A stretch of DNA of 15,891 nt from an uncultured Catenibacillus sp. (GTDB lineage: Bacteria; Bacillota; Clostridia; Lachnospirales; Lachnospiraceae): assembly GCA_934339005.1 (NCBI GenBank), contig CAKRHR010000062.1, forward strand, positions 1 through 15,891. The letters are read 5' to 3'. Numbering within the stretch: position 1 is the first letter of the stretch; every line of letters starts with the position of its first letter. The notes beneath the pieces are model-generated. The model saw nothing but the letters and a program-made list of their open reading frames with translations, was not told the origin of the DNA and searched no databases. The position numbers and the translations under genes are program-made. Shown in pieces: positions 1-7,359 of this stretch.

Positions 1-34
1 TATAAAACAAGCGGGTATCAATTTGATACCCGCT
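1..34 (-). terminator. Probable Rho-independent terminator of the phzB-like gene
   Basis: AGCGGGTATCAA (10-21) and TTGATACCCGCT (23-34) form a perfect inverted repeat. On the minus strand it is followed by a T-rich run (TTGTTTTATA), which fits termination of the minus-strand gene ending at 133. The plus-strand side has only a weak T-run, so a role for a gene left of the window is possible but less likely. Confidence 0.5.
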
Positions 35-132
35 AATGTTTCATTTGGTTATACCCAAAATTCAGAAAGAACCAAATATTGAGTCAACCAGTCCTTTTTA
101 TTCAGGTATTATTGATATTTTATTAATGCATT

Positions 133-609
133 TTACTTATCCAGAAGCTCTTCTGTATCCTGCTTTGCATCCGGCATCTTTGGAAGTTCTACACCAAAAG
201 CCATCATTAATTTCAATGGATTATTGATTTCTCTCATTTCAAGAATCAGACCATCCTTCATCTTAAAGCAAATCACATAATGGTTTTCATATTTTGTAGG
301 TTCAGGGCAACCGGCAATCTGCTGCTCACCACTGCCTATTGCTTCAACCCAGAATTTATCCGGATCCTGGGTTTCGTCGATGGAAATAATATTCCAGGAC
401 CATTTCGGGAAGAAGGTTTTATTTGCCGTAAAGTTTTTAAGTACTTCTGACTTACCCTCCCAGCGCTGTGGTGCACCACCATTAGCTGCATAAGTCAATT
501 CTTTTGTACCGTCAATATCAAATAATTCTGCTCTTGCTTCACCGTGACGTTTAAAAAATTCTTCAATTGTTGCTCTGTTTTTTTCTCTTAATGCCTGATT
601 ATCACACAT
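133..609 (-). CDS. PhzA/PhzB-like NTF2-fold protein (copy 1)
   Basis: A 158-residue protein with the pattern of the PhzA/PhzB family, a SnoaL/NTF2-like alpha+beta barrel. Visible landmarks are an N-terminal LREKNRATIEEF helix (7-18), FFPKWSW (66-72), ETQDPDKFWVE (79-89), a core strand ending CFKMKDGLI (114-122), and MREINNPLKL with Glu127, which aligns with the catalytic acid of PhzA/B. PhzA/B assist condensation of an aminoketone in phenazine synthesis, but no phz core enzymes are present here, so the substrate is unknown. A second family member sits at 2328-2831, with a sugar-type symporter between them, all on the same strand. The start has a modest GAGG ribosome site. Family assignment is fairly secure; function is not. 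A dehydratase or isomerase role is equally possible for this fold. Confidence 0.8.
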   Translation of the reverse strand: MCDNQALREKNRATIEEFFKRHGEARAELFDIDGTKELTYAANGGAPQRWEGKSEVLKNFTANKTFFPKWSWNIISIDETQDPDKFWVEAIGSGEQQIAGCPEPTKYENHYVICFKMKDGLILEMREINNPLKLMMAFGVELPKMPDAKQDTEELLDK

Positions 610-758
610 ACTTATAACCTCATTTCACATATTTTTATATCATATTTTTCGGATAAAATAGATTCCACATTTTTGACAATCATCAATTATCTGTCTAAAT
701 TCCATGACATATTCAGAATTGTCGCACTCAAAAATTTCAAACTTTTAAGTCTTTTTTA

Positions 759-2180
759 TTATTTCTCAACCGCATTTTCTTCGGCTACCGCACGTCTTTC
801 CTTGAGTTCATTTCTGATTTCCTGCATCTTGTCCGCTCTGATTTTAAGGAAAATCAGGCCAAGTGCTGATACACAGAAGAAAATAGACGGTACAAGGCAT
901 GTCACAAGACGAATACCTTCTCTTGCTGCTTCTGTCTGTTCAAAACCATTTGCTGCTTCAAAGCCAACAGCACTTAATAATACGGAAGTCAGCATTGTTC
1001 CAAAACCTGTCGTCACTTTCTGGATAAAGGACAATACAGTATTAACCATACCAGGTGCAGCTACGCCATTGCGCCATTCGCCATAATCCACAGCGTCCGG
1101 AATAAAACTAAATGTGACAGCATAAACAATCATCATACCAACTGTAAAAGCAGAACACATCAGATAACCGCTGATAGCATACATGCCTGCAAAATAACCA
1201 ATCAACATCAATATACTAAAGACACCAACACCAATCCAGTACATACCGATACGTGGTAATTTTCTCATCATTACAGGCATTACAAGCAGGCTGACTGCCG
1301 TTGCTACAATGGCTGCCACAAGCTGACTCTGGCTCATAAGTCCCGGATTCATCTTGTAATATAAGAAATAATAACTCATCATACCACCAAACATTGCAAT
1401 ACCGATGGAATGAAGCACGTTACAGATTAATGCACCAAGGAAAATCTTATTGCCCTTAAATACTTTAAAACTTTCTTTAATCGGCATACTCTTACCTGCA
1501 TTCAGGCAGACACGTTCACGAATAGATAAACCACAAACCAGATAACATATACCGCTGACAATAGCTACAAAAATACCAAGCGCTCTAAATGCTGCTTCAT
1601 TGTTTGTAACACCACCGCCAAAATACATCATAACTGGTGTTGCAGCCGCAACAACAATACCACTGAGGTTTAAACCAACCTGACGCGCAAGCACAAGTTT
1701 TTTACGTTCACCGTCATCGGCTGTTGCTACAGATGTAAATGCACTGTAGGAAGTATACATGATTGTTGTAAATAAACTTCCATATACTAAATAAATAAAA
1801 TAAATCCAATACAGCGCAAAGGATGTTCCCGGTGTTACAAAGCCCGGACACATAAACATAATCATAAATGCCAGGCATGCAGGAATTGCCATTGTAATAT
1901 ACCATGGTCTGAATGAACCAAGCTGTGTATGCGTTCTGTCACCGATGGTACCAAATAAAATATCTGTAATGGCATCCACGAAACGACATACAAGTGTCAC
2001 TGAACCTGCATATAACATTGGAATTTTTAAAATTGTTGTCATAAACATCAACAGATAAATACCCATCAATGTGTTTTGGATCTGATAACCAATCATACCG
2101 GTTGTATAACCGAAATATTCTATTTTCCGCACCTTTGTGCCTGCGTATGGCAGGTGCACCAGTTTTTTCTCTTTTGCCAT
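759..2180 (-). CDS. GPH-family (MelB-like) cation symporter, MFS superfamily
   Basis: About 473 residues with some twelve hydrophobic segments. The N-terminus carries the glycoside-pentoside-hexuronide:cation symporter pattern: YFGYTTGMIGYQ, then RFVDAITDILFG, whose two aspartates four residues apart match the cation-site Asp55/Asp59 of MelB, then GDRTHTQLGSFRPW, the family's cytoplasmic loop signature. It should import a solute with Na+ or H+; members carry sugars but also other organic compounds, so the substrate cannot be named. The start at 2180 (ATGGCA) is preferred over ATG 2189 because the G-rich ribosome site (GGGGGA) ends only one base before 2189 but about ten bases before 2180. It lies between two PhzB-like genes and seems to have its own promoter at 2206-2235. 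Confidence 0.88.
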   Translation of the reverse strand: MAKEKKLVHLPYAGTKVRKIEYFGYTTGMIGYQIQNTLMGIYLLMFMTTILKIPMLYAGSVTLVCRFVDAITDILFGTIGDRTHTQLGSFRPWYITMAIPACLAFMIMFMCPGFVTPGTSFALYWIYFIYLVYGSLFTTIMYTSYSAFTSVATADDGERKKLVLARQVGLNLSGIVVAAATPVMMYFGGGVTNNEAAFRALGIFVAIVSGICYLVCGLSIRERVCLNAGKSMPIKESFKVFKGNKIFLGALICNVLHSIGIAMFGGMMSYYFLYYKMNPGLMSQSQLVAAIVATAVSLLVMPVMMRKLPRIGMYWIGVGVFSILMLIGYFAGMYAISGYLMCSAFTVGMMIVYAVTFSFIPDAVDYGEWRNGVAAPGMVNTVLSFIQKVTTGFGTMLTSVLLSAVGFEAANGFEQTEAAREGIRLVTCLVPSIFFCVSALGLIFLKIRADKMQEIRNELKERRAVAEENAVEK

Positions 2181-2205
2181 AACTTTCATTCCCCCAAAAC
2201 TTCGT

Positions 2206-2235
2206 TATATAGTAATGTTAAAAACAGAGTTTCAA
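2206..2235 (-). promoter_or_regulatory. Predicted promoter of the GPH transporter
   Basis: Minus-strand -35 TTGAAA (2230-2235), 18-bp spacer, -10 TATATA (2206-2211). The same -35, spacer and -10, followed by a similar AAC-A/G-AAGTT start region, recurs ahead of the PhzB-like gene at 2328-2831. The -35 lies in the preceding terminator hairpin. Confidence 0.5.
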
Positions 2236-2287
2236 ACATACGTTTATGCTTAAACAATTAAGCTGCCTGACTTTAACCTCTGTTTTT
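2220..2287 (-). terminator. Probable terminator between PhzB-like copy 2 and transporter
   Basis: AAAACAGAG (2221-2229) pairs with CTCTGTTTT (2278-2286). The loop holds a second small hairpin (GCTTAA 2248-2253 with TTAAGC 2258-2263). T-runs occur on both sides, five on the minus strand and seven on the plus. Only the minus-strand direction has a gene running into it. Confidence 0.5.
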
Positions 2288-2327
2288 TTAACCCCAATTT
2301 ATGATGTACTATCACTGTTTACCTTTA

Positions 2328-2831
2328 TTAAATGCCCTTCGGAAATTTAACCTCAGGCAATTCAAGTCCCAGTGTGTGATACATCTGGCAGAAATTCATA
2401 TGTTCATGGTATCTCTTGATCAAACCATCCTCCATTTCAAATACATGAAAGAAATAGTTCTTATATTCTTTTTTCTTGTAATCCGGAAAGTTTAACATAA
2501 ATGTGCCTAATGCAGAAACAACAATATAATTCGGATCATCTGTCAAAAGCACATGCATATCTGTATATACGCCACCAGGGAACCATTTGCTGTTCCAGGC
2601 ATCACTCATCTTCAAACCTTCCTGACCTGGCATACCCCATTCAATAAATTCAGGTTCCGGATAACCTTTAGCAGGTCCTGTATAGCCGCCCTGTCCATCT
2701 TCTGTAAACAGTTTCCAGCGGTCCAGTCTTTCGTCACCCACAAGTGTCATGTACTTCATGACTGTTTCGATGTTCTTTCTCCGAAGTTCTCTGTCACCTG
2801 TCACCCCATCCAATAATTTTTCAATATCCAT
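2328..2831 (-). CDS. PhzA/PhzB-like NTF2-fold protein (copy 2)
   Basis: A 167-residue PhzA/PhzB-type protein, clearly related to but well diverged from the copy at 133-609. Shared landmarks are the N-terminal LRRKNIETVMKYM helix (16-28), KLFTEDGQGG (40-49), KWFPGGVYTD (82-91), TDDPN (97-101), YFFHVFEMEDGLIKRYHEHMN split across the last strands (126-146) with Glu143 in the family's catalytic-acid position, and a C-terminal GLELPEV. It looks closer to true PhzB than copy 1, keeping the DGxxG turn and FxMEDG strand. An AGGAGG-type ribosome site (GGAGGAGG) lies about ten bases before the ATG. No phenazine pathway gene is near, so the small-molecule substrate is unknown; being next to the transporter suggests action on what it imports. 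Confidence 0.82.
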   Translation of the reverse strand: MDIEKLLDGVTGDRELRRKNIETVMKYMTLVGDERLDRWKLFTEDGQGGYTGPAKGYPEPEFIEWGMPGQEGLKMSDAWNSKWFPGGVYTDMHVLLTDDPNYIVVSALGTFMLNFPDYKKKEYKNYFFHVFEMEDGLIKRYHEHMNFCQMYHTLGLELPEVKFPKGI

Positions 2832-2879
2832 AAATAGACCTCCTCCATTTTTGTCCCATTATTTTGTCTGGAACTTTGT

Positions 2880-2909
2880 TATATATCTATCATACATGGA
2901 GATTTTCAA
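2880..2909 (-). promoter_or_regulatory. Predicted promoter of PhzB-like copy 2
   Basis: Minus-strand -35 TTGAAA (2904-2909), 18-bp spacer, -10 TATATA (2880-2885). The -35 is inside a short palindrome, GATTTT-C-AAAATC (2901-2913), a possible operator half. It matches the transporter promoter at 2206-2235 in hexamers, spacing and initial transcribed sequence. Confidence 0.5.
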
Positions 2910-3028
2910 AATCGCCATTCAATTTTACTTTAAACCTTTAAAGTATTTTTTAATATCTAAATATCTGTGATTGCTTTAAAATGAACTTAAGGAACGTATC
3001 TATATTTTTAATTTTCGGGAGGTTTATT

Positions 3029-3865
3029 ATGGAAATGAATAAAAGAGTAGCTTTTATTGGTGCAGGCAATATGGGATATGCTTTAATCTGTGCCGCATCA
3101 AAATCAATTCAGCCAGATCATATTTATGTCACGGATTATGATGCACAAAAAGCCGTGGCCGTGGCCAAAGAAATTGGCTGTCATGTTGTTAAAAATAATG
3201 AAGAAGCGGCAAGCGTGGCTGATTATATCTTTCTCTGCGTTAAACCACAGGTTATTGGCAGCGTACTGGCGCAAATTTCACCAATTCTTGAAACAAATCA
3301 AACAAAAGGCAGTACAAAAACACTTGTTTCTATTGCAGCCGGTCTGACACTTCAAAATTTGCATTCAAAATTATCCGCTGATTTAGTGAATTTCCCACTG
3401 ATTCGCATTATGCCAAATACACCTGCCTCTATTGGCATGGGTATGCTTGCGTTATGTGCTGCGCCTGAAGTTGAACCTCAACGTATCGAAGATGTGATGA
3501 CCATTCTTTCAAAAGCCGGACGTGTTGAGCAATTACCGGAGCACTTAATGGATGCATTTTCTGCTGTAGGCGGCTGTGCCCCAGCTTATGTGTATATCTT
3601 TATTGAAGCACTTGCAGATGGTGCAGTCATGGCAGGTCTTAGCCGAAAACAAGCATTAACTTATGCTGCCCAGACAGTTATGGGTTCTGCTGCCATGGTG
3701 CTTGAAACCGGAATACATCCGGGCGAGTTAAAAGATGCTGTATGCTCTCCTGCAGGTTCTACGATTGCAGGCGTTGCCGCTTTAGAGCGCAACGGTTTCC
3801 GTTCTGCGGCAATTGAAGCCGTGATTGACAGCTATCACAAAAATCGTGATTTAAACAACAATTAA
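3029..3865 (+). CDS. proC: Pyrroline-5-carboxylate reductase
   Basis: Catalyses NAD(P)H-dependent reduction of 1-pyrroline-5-carboxylate to proline, the last step of proline synthesis, in the cytoplasm. The 278-residue protein has the full family layout: a Rossmann fold opening with FIGAGNMG, the CVKPQ strand end, the AGLT segment, RIMPNTPASIGMGM, and the C-terminal dimer domain with SAVGGCAPAYVY and the HPGELKDAVCSPAGST signature. The reading frame is open from 2981, but the ATG at 3029 is chosen because a GGGAGG ribosome site (3017-3022) lies 6 bases before it and the sequence begins MEMNKRVAFIGAG, as expected for the family. Transcribed alone, away from the minus-strand PhzB cassette. No convincing promoter was found. 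A strong terminator follows. Confidence 0.96.
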   Translation: MEMNKRVAFIGAGNMGYALICAASKSIQPDHIYVTDYDAQKAVAVAKEIGCHVVKNNEEAASVADYIFLCVKPQVIGSVLAQISPILETNQTKGSTKTLVSIAAGLTLQNLHSKLSADLVNFPLIRIMPNTPASIGMGMLALCAAPEVEPQRIEDVMTILSKAGRVEQLPEHLMDAFSAVGGCAPAYVYIFIEALADGAVMAGLSRKQALTYAAQTVMGSAAMVLETGIHPGELKDAVCSPAGSTIAGVAALERNGFRSAAIEAVIDSYHKNRDLNNN

Positions 3866-3930
3866 TTTTCATAATTATGTGATATACACGACATATGATT
3901 CAGAAAAATAAACATTGATTTCATCAATTC

Positions 3931-3995
3931 ATACCAGAGCTGCGTAGCCTTCCAGGATTAAAAGCAACACAGCTCTGGTATATTGTCGTTTTTTA
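3931..3995 (+). terminator. Rho-independent terminator of proC
   Basis: A perfect 12-bp stem, ATACCAGAGCTG (3931-3942) with CAGCTCTGGTAT (3970-3981), is followed closely by TTGTCGTTTTTT. Confidence 0.8.
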
Positions 3996-4004
3996 AGGTA
4001 TAAT
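3976..4004 (+). promoter_or_regulatory. Possible promoter of the nuclease gene
   Basis: A perfect -10 TATAAT lies at 3999-4004. The only -35 at 17-bp spacing is TGGTAT (3976-3981), a poor match inside the proC terminator stem, so activity may be weak or need an activator. The RBS AAGGAGG (4025-4031) follows. Confidence 0.4.
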
Positions 4005-4038
4005 GGTGTAAAATTTTATTTACTAAGGAGGATCCTCG

Positions 4039-5028
4039 ATGAATTTTAAGAAACAAAAGAAGTGGTCTGGGTTATTATTATCTATTGTCCTTCTGTTCTC
4101 ATTATTTACCGGCGGTTGCGACAATATTCAAACAAGTAGTTTCAGTCAAGATTCAGACCGATCTGCCACTGTTAATATTAATTCATCGACAGAAATCGCT
4201 GCCGCAGCATCTGTCGATAAAATTCCAACATATGATGGTTATGAATTTGTAGAAATCAACAACAATCAACCTTATTTTTCTGATGATGATAAACAAAGAA
4301 CCGATGCATTTGAAGAATACAGCGAATTAGATGACCTCGGAAGATGCGGTGTTGCCTATGCAAATATCTGCCAGGCATTACAACCCACAGACCCACGCGG
4401 AGAAATCGGTATGATTAAACCAATCGGCTGGCATACTGTCAAGTATAATGACATTATAGATGGCAACTATCTGTATAACCGATGTCACTTAATCGGTTTT
4501 CAGCTTGCCGGAGAAAATGCGAATCCCAAAAATCTGATTACAGGAACACGCTACTTAAATATTGTTGGTATGCTACCATTTGAAAATGCTGTAGATGACT
4601 ATGTAGATACGACAAAGAATCATGTACTTTATCGCGTTACACCTATATTTAAGGGTGATGAGCTTGTTGCTAGAGGTGTACTTATGGAAGCATATTCTGT
4701 CGAAGACCAAGGTACCGGTATTCAGTTTTGTTATTTTATATATAATATACAGCCCGGCATTGGCATTGATTATGCTACTGGCGAATCTTGGGAAGATGCT
4801 TCTGTCACGGTCAAAGAAAGTTCATACCGAATTAACAATGATATTCAGGCAAAAAACGAAACAAAAGAATCTGAAAATCAATCCTCTGTCAATGTTTGGG
4901 TATCTGCAACAGGTTCTGAATATCACAGCATTAACAATTGTGGCCGAATGAATCCGGACAAAGCAACTTCGATGACCGAACAGGAAGCCATCAACCAAGG
5001 ATTTGGTAAATGTTCAAAATGTTGGTGA
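4039..5028 (+). CDS. Secreted lipoprotein DNA/RNA non-specific endonuclease
   Basis: A 329-residue exported nuclease of the DNA/RNA non-specific (beta-beta-alpha Me finger) family, close to the DNA-entry nucleases EndA/NucA of Firmicutes. A basic N-terminus and hydrophobic stretch (to about 24) end in a lipobox-like FTGGC with Cys27, so it is probably anchored to the outer membrane face. The catalytic core is YNRCHLIGFQL with His150 (equivalent to the His of DRGH), followed by NPKNLITGTRYLN and a later N183, suitable as Mg2+ ligands. The C-terminal 45 residues form a separate module: EYHS (His296), Cys301, and KCSKCW (Cys325, Cys328), a likely zinc site resembling the Ada metal-binding fold. 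The start has AAGGAGG seven bases upstream. The role could be DNA uptake, nutrient scavenging or biofilm DNA cleavage; context does not decide. Confidence 0.88.
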   Translation: MNFKKQKKWSGLLLSIVLLFSLFTGGCDNIQTSSFSQDSDRSATVNINSSTEIAAAASVDKIPTYDGYEFVEINNNQPYFSDDDKQRTDAFEEYSELDDLGRCGVAYANICQALQPTDPRGEIGMIKPIGWHTVKYNDIIDGNYLYNRCHLIGFQLAGENANPKNLITGTRYLNIVGMLPFENAVDDYVDTTKNHVLYRVTPIFKGDELVARGVLMEAYSVEDQGTGIQFCYFIYNIQPGIGIDYATGESWEDASVTVKESSYRINNDIQAKNETKESENQSSVNVWVSATGSEYHSINNCGRMNPDKATSMTEQEAINQGFGKCSKCW

Positions 5029-5066
5029 AACATTACCAGCATTCTGACTTGAAAGTTCAAAAATAA

Positions 5067-5120
5067 AAATATCGACAAACACCGTCCTTAAAGCCGATAT
5101 TTGTCGATATTTCTATTTTT
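5067..5120. terminator. Bidirectional terminator between convergent genes
   Basis: A 13-bp perfect stem, AAATATCGACAAA (5067-5079) with TTTGTCGATATTT (5100-5112), has T-runs on both strands. It sits between the plus-strand nuclease (stop 5028) and the minus-strand small gene (stop 5144) and can serve both. Confidence 0.8.
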
Positions 5121-5143
5121 GTATATTTTACAATTCACATCAA

Positions 5144-5380
5144 TTATTTGTTTAAATTCTGCAGTGCCTGTATAAACGCCAGGTCATCCGGTTTGACTTT
5201 CAGATTTGTTTCGTATTTGCGACCATCTGGCGTGATTACATTAATCTCTATAATCGAGTCCTCCATCACAGCTTCCTTAGATACAGTCTTTAAAAACATA
5301 GGAAACTTCGGATGATTTGCCTGAAATCTTGTTAAGTGATTTTTTAATTCCTGCATTTTTGCAATTTGTGAAAAATTCAT
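5144..5380 (-). CDS. Small conserved-looking protein of unknown function
   Basis: A 78-residue cytoplasmic protein with no signal peptide, membrane segment or cysteines. I do not recognise a named domain. It begins with a predicted amphipathic helix (residues 1-22), has a basic/proline patch NHPKFPMFLKTV (22-33), then two beta-like strands (DSIIEINVITPDG and KYETNLKVKPDD) and a short C-terminal helix. It appears real because it has its own promoter (5444-5472), a GGAG ribosome site about nine bases before the ATG, and a terminator shared with the nuclease gene. I recall similar short proteins with a helix then NHPKFP in Lachnospiraceae, but cannot confirm this. It stands alone, between the thi operon and the nuclease gene. 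Confidence 0.7.
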   Translation of the reverse strand: MNFSQIAKMQELKNHLTRFQANHPKFPMFLKTVSKEAVMEDSIIEINVITPDGRKYETNLKVKPDDLAFIQALQNLNK

Positions 5381-5443
5381 ATATATTCTGCTCCAATCTT
5401 TTGTCTGTCAGGCAATAAGAAGCCCACTTTATTTACAGGCATT

Positions 5444-5472
5444 ATTCTATCATCACCCTATATTTTTTTCAA
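5444..5472 (-). promoter_or_regulatory. Predicted promoter of the 78-residue protein gene
   Basis: Minus-strand -35 TTGAAA (5467-5472), 17-bp spacer, -10 TAGAAT (5444-5449), 64 bases before the start codon. Confidence 0.6.
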
Positions 5473-5570
5473 CAAATCATTTCTAAAATTTTTATCAAGA
5501 ATACCCTGAAATGCAATTATATATGCACTATATACACAATATGCGCGCATTGTATATCATTATATTTGAA

Positions 5571-6152
5571 TTATACCCGCATCATATCAGACATCACACA
5601 GGCACCTGCTGCCCCGGCCAAAATCACTTCATCTATACGTGCACTGCCCGGATGCAGCCCGCCAATGGCATACACCGGCACCTTCACCGATGCACAGACT
5701 TCTTTCAAAAATTCTATCCCTCTTGGCGGTACATCCGGTTTACAGGCGGTTGCATAAATATGCCCAGCTGTCAGATAAGTGGCACCATAACTTACTGCAA
5801 GACAAGCCTCATCCACAGAATGCACCGAGCAACCCACCTGTTTAAAATCTTTAAGTTTTCCGGCATACTGCGCCAGCACATGAAGCGGCAGATGAATACA
5901 CGGATGATTTAACTGTCTTGCAACCTCCACATATGTATGCAGCAGGCATGGCACTTCATAGCGATAACATATATCAAGCACCTGCGCCGCAAGCATGCTG
6001 TAATCTGCCTCGGCTAAATCCTTTTCCCTTAAAATCAAAGCCTTCGGCCGACAGGCACACACCCGCTCTATCTGTTCCAGAAACGGCCGCGTACATAAAT
6101 GCCTGTTACTTACAGCAATGATGTCATTTTTACCCAACATACACATAATCAT
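5571..6152 (-). CDS. tenI: TenI/ThiE-family protein: thiazole tautomerase or thiamine phosphate synthase-like
   Basis: Last gene of the thi operon, 193 residues, a TIM barrel of the ThiE/TenI superfamily. Motifs in order: ILREKD (40-45), GCSVHSVDEA with His111 (107-116), YLTAGHIYATACKPD (126-140) and VYAIGGL (160-166). The SVHS and GHxxxTxCK patterns are those of Bacillus TenI, which aromatises the thiazole made by ThiG. The Asn-Asp pair and second Asp that bind Mg2+-pyrophosphate in ThiE are replaced (LLHTYVEVA, IHLPLHV). Automatic annotation will probably say thiamine phosphate synthase; I favour tautomerase, though both functions cannot be excluded without a thiE elsewhere. Start candidates are ATG 6152, 6146 and 6140; all overlap the end of thiH and none has a clear ribosome site, so translation is probably coupled. 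Confidence 0.85.
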   Translation of the reverse strand: MIMCMLGKNDIIAVSNRHLCTRPFLEQIERVCACRPKALILREKDLAEADYSMLAAQVLDICYRYEVPCLLHTYVEVARQLNHPCIHLPLHVLAQYAGKLKDFKQVGCSVHSVDEACLAVSYGATYLTAGHIYATACKPDVPPRGIEFLKEVCASVKVPVYAIGGLHPGSARIDEVILAGAAGACVMSDMMRV

Positions 6153-7359
6153 TCATCACCGGCTGAAGGCCAAGCTGCTGCAATGCTTCGTAGATTTCTT
6201 CCACATTTCTTGTATCCGCAATTTCAAACTGGTCATCGCCCTTATCTTCGATATCCTCCACATGACTGCCGATGCCGGTGCTGACGCCCGCAGAAATTTT
6301 TGTTGCTGCAATGCCAACAAGATGATTTCTGATTTCTGCACACTCCCTTGTGGAAATCGTAATACTTGCAAATGGCATAAATAACCGATATGCACAAACC
6401 ACCTGCAAAAGCTGCGCCACATGAACGTCCTTTGGATTAATACGATCGTTATTGATAATCGGGCGCAATCTTGGACATGAAAATGCAATTTCTGCATGCG
6501 GATATTTACGCTGCAGCAAATATGCATGATAACCGGTGGCAAAGGCATCCTTTCTGAAATCATCGAGTCCAAGCAGTGCCGCAAAACCAACACCCCGCAT
6601 ACCACCACGAAGCGCTCTCTCCTGCGCATTCAGACGGTATGGGAAAATACGTTTGTGTCCGGCAAGATGCAGACTCTCGTACTTGTCAGAATTATAAGTT
6701 TCCTGGAAAACCGTCACATAATCTGCACCACATTCATGCAGATACGCATATTCATCTGAATTGACAGGATAAATCTCAAGACCAATAACTCTAAAATATT
6801 TGCGAGCAATCTTACAGGCTTCACCAATATAATGTACATCCGATTTTGCACGACTCTCCCCTGTTAAAATCAAAATTTCCTGCAAACCGGTATCCGCAAT
6901 CGCCTGCATCTCTTTTTCGATTTCTTCAGCATTCAACATGGCACGGCGAATTTTGTTATGACAGTTAAATCCACAGTAAATACAGTAATTTTCACAGTAA
7001 TTGGCAATATAAATCGGCGTAAACATATTGATACTGTTGCCAAAATGTTTTCTTGTTTCTGCCTGTGCTGCCTGTGCAATCGCCTCAATATAAGGCAGTG
7101 CCGCAGGGGAAAGTAATGCTGCAAAATCCTCTGGTGTGCGGTGATCATGTGCCAGTGCATTTTCCACATCTTTAGCTGTATATGTATCATAGTCATAAGC
7201 ATTCATTGCTGTGATGACACGATCCATAACATCAGAATCCTCCAGTGCTTCCATCCCCGGCAGATACGTCATATGGTCAATACGGTTCTTTTTCATATCC
7301 TCAAGGATTTCCTCGCTGACAATACTCTCATTATAATGTGCATCATTTCTATTTTCCAT
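6130..7359 (-). CDS. thiH: 2-iminoacetate synthase (tyrosine lyase) ThiH
   Basis: Radical SAM enzyme that cleaves tyrosine to dehydroglycine (2-iminoacetate) and p-cresol, supplying the C-N unit of the thiamine thiazole. The 409 residues include the cluster motif CENYCIYC (Cys122, Cys126, Cys129), GLQEILILTGES, GLEIYPVNSDEYAYL, TVFQETYN, RLNAQERALRGGMRGVG split over the barrel, and SCPRLRP, all typical of ThiH. HydG, the closest relative, has a C-terminal extension with a second Fe-S cluster; this protein ends in a short NDYVYVG tail and has no such domain. The start overlaps the end of thiG by 11 bases, and the end overlaps tenI by up to 23 bases, so the three are translationally coupled. 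Such anaerobe-type ThiH replaces the glycine oxidase ThiO of aerobes. Confidence 0.95.
   Translation of the reverse strand: MENRNDAHYNESIVSEEILEDMKKNRIDHMTYLPGMEALEDSDVMDRVITAMNAYDYDTYTAKDVENALAHDHRTPEDFAALLSPAALPYIEAIAQAAQAETRKHFGNSINMFTPIYIANYCENYCIYCGFNCHNKIRRAMLNAEEIEKEMQAIADTGLQEILILTGESRAKSDVHYIGEACKIARKYFRVIGLEIYPVNSDEYAYLHECGADYVTVFQETYNSDKYESLHLAGHKRIFPYRLNAQERALRGGMRGVGFAALLGLDDFRKDAFATGYHAYLLQRKYPHAEIAFSCPRLRPIINNDRINPKDVHVAQLLQVVCAYRLFMPFASITISTRECAEIRNHLVGIAATKISAGVSTGIGSHVEDIEDKGDDQFEIADTRNVEEIYEALQQLGLQPVMNDYVYVG

Noticed and set aside
610..758. Promoter of PhzB-like copy 1 (TTGTCA, 17 bp, TTATCC)
   Set aside because: The -10 is poor and other AT-rich choices are equally good; the gene may also be read through from the transporter.
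133..2831. Phenazine biosynthesis operon
   Set aside because: Only PhzA/B-like proteins occur; PhzD, E, F and G are missing and a transporter lies between.
5536..5553. ACAAT...ATTGT hairpin with GCGCGC centre after tenI, as thi operon terminator
   Set aside because: The stem is short and interrupted and no T-run follows on the minus strand; it may be a weak 3' structure, but I do not call it a terminator.
6130..7359. HydG (hydrogenase maturase) instead of ThiH
   Set aside because: HydG has a C-terminal cysteine-containing domain that is absent here, and the gene is within a thi operon under a TPP riboswitch.
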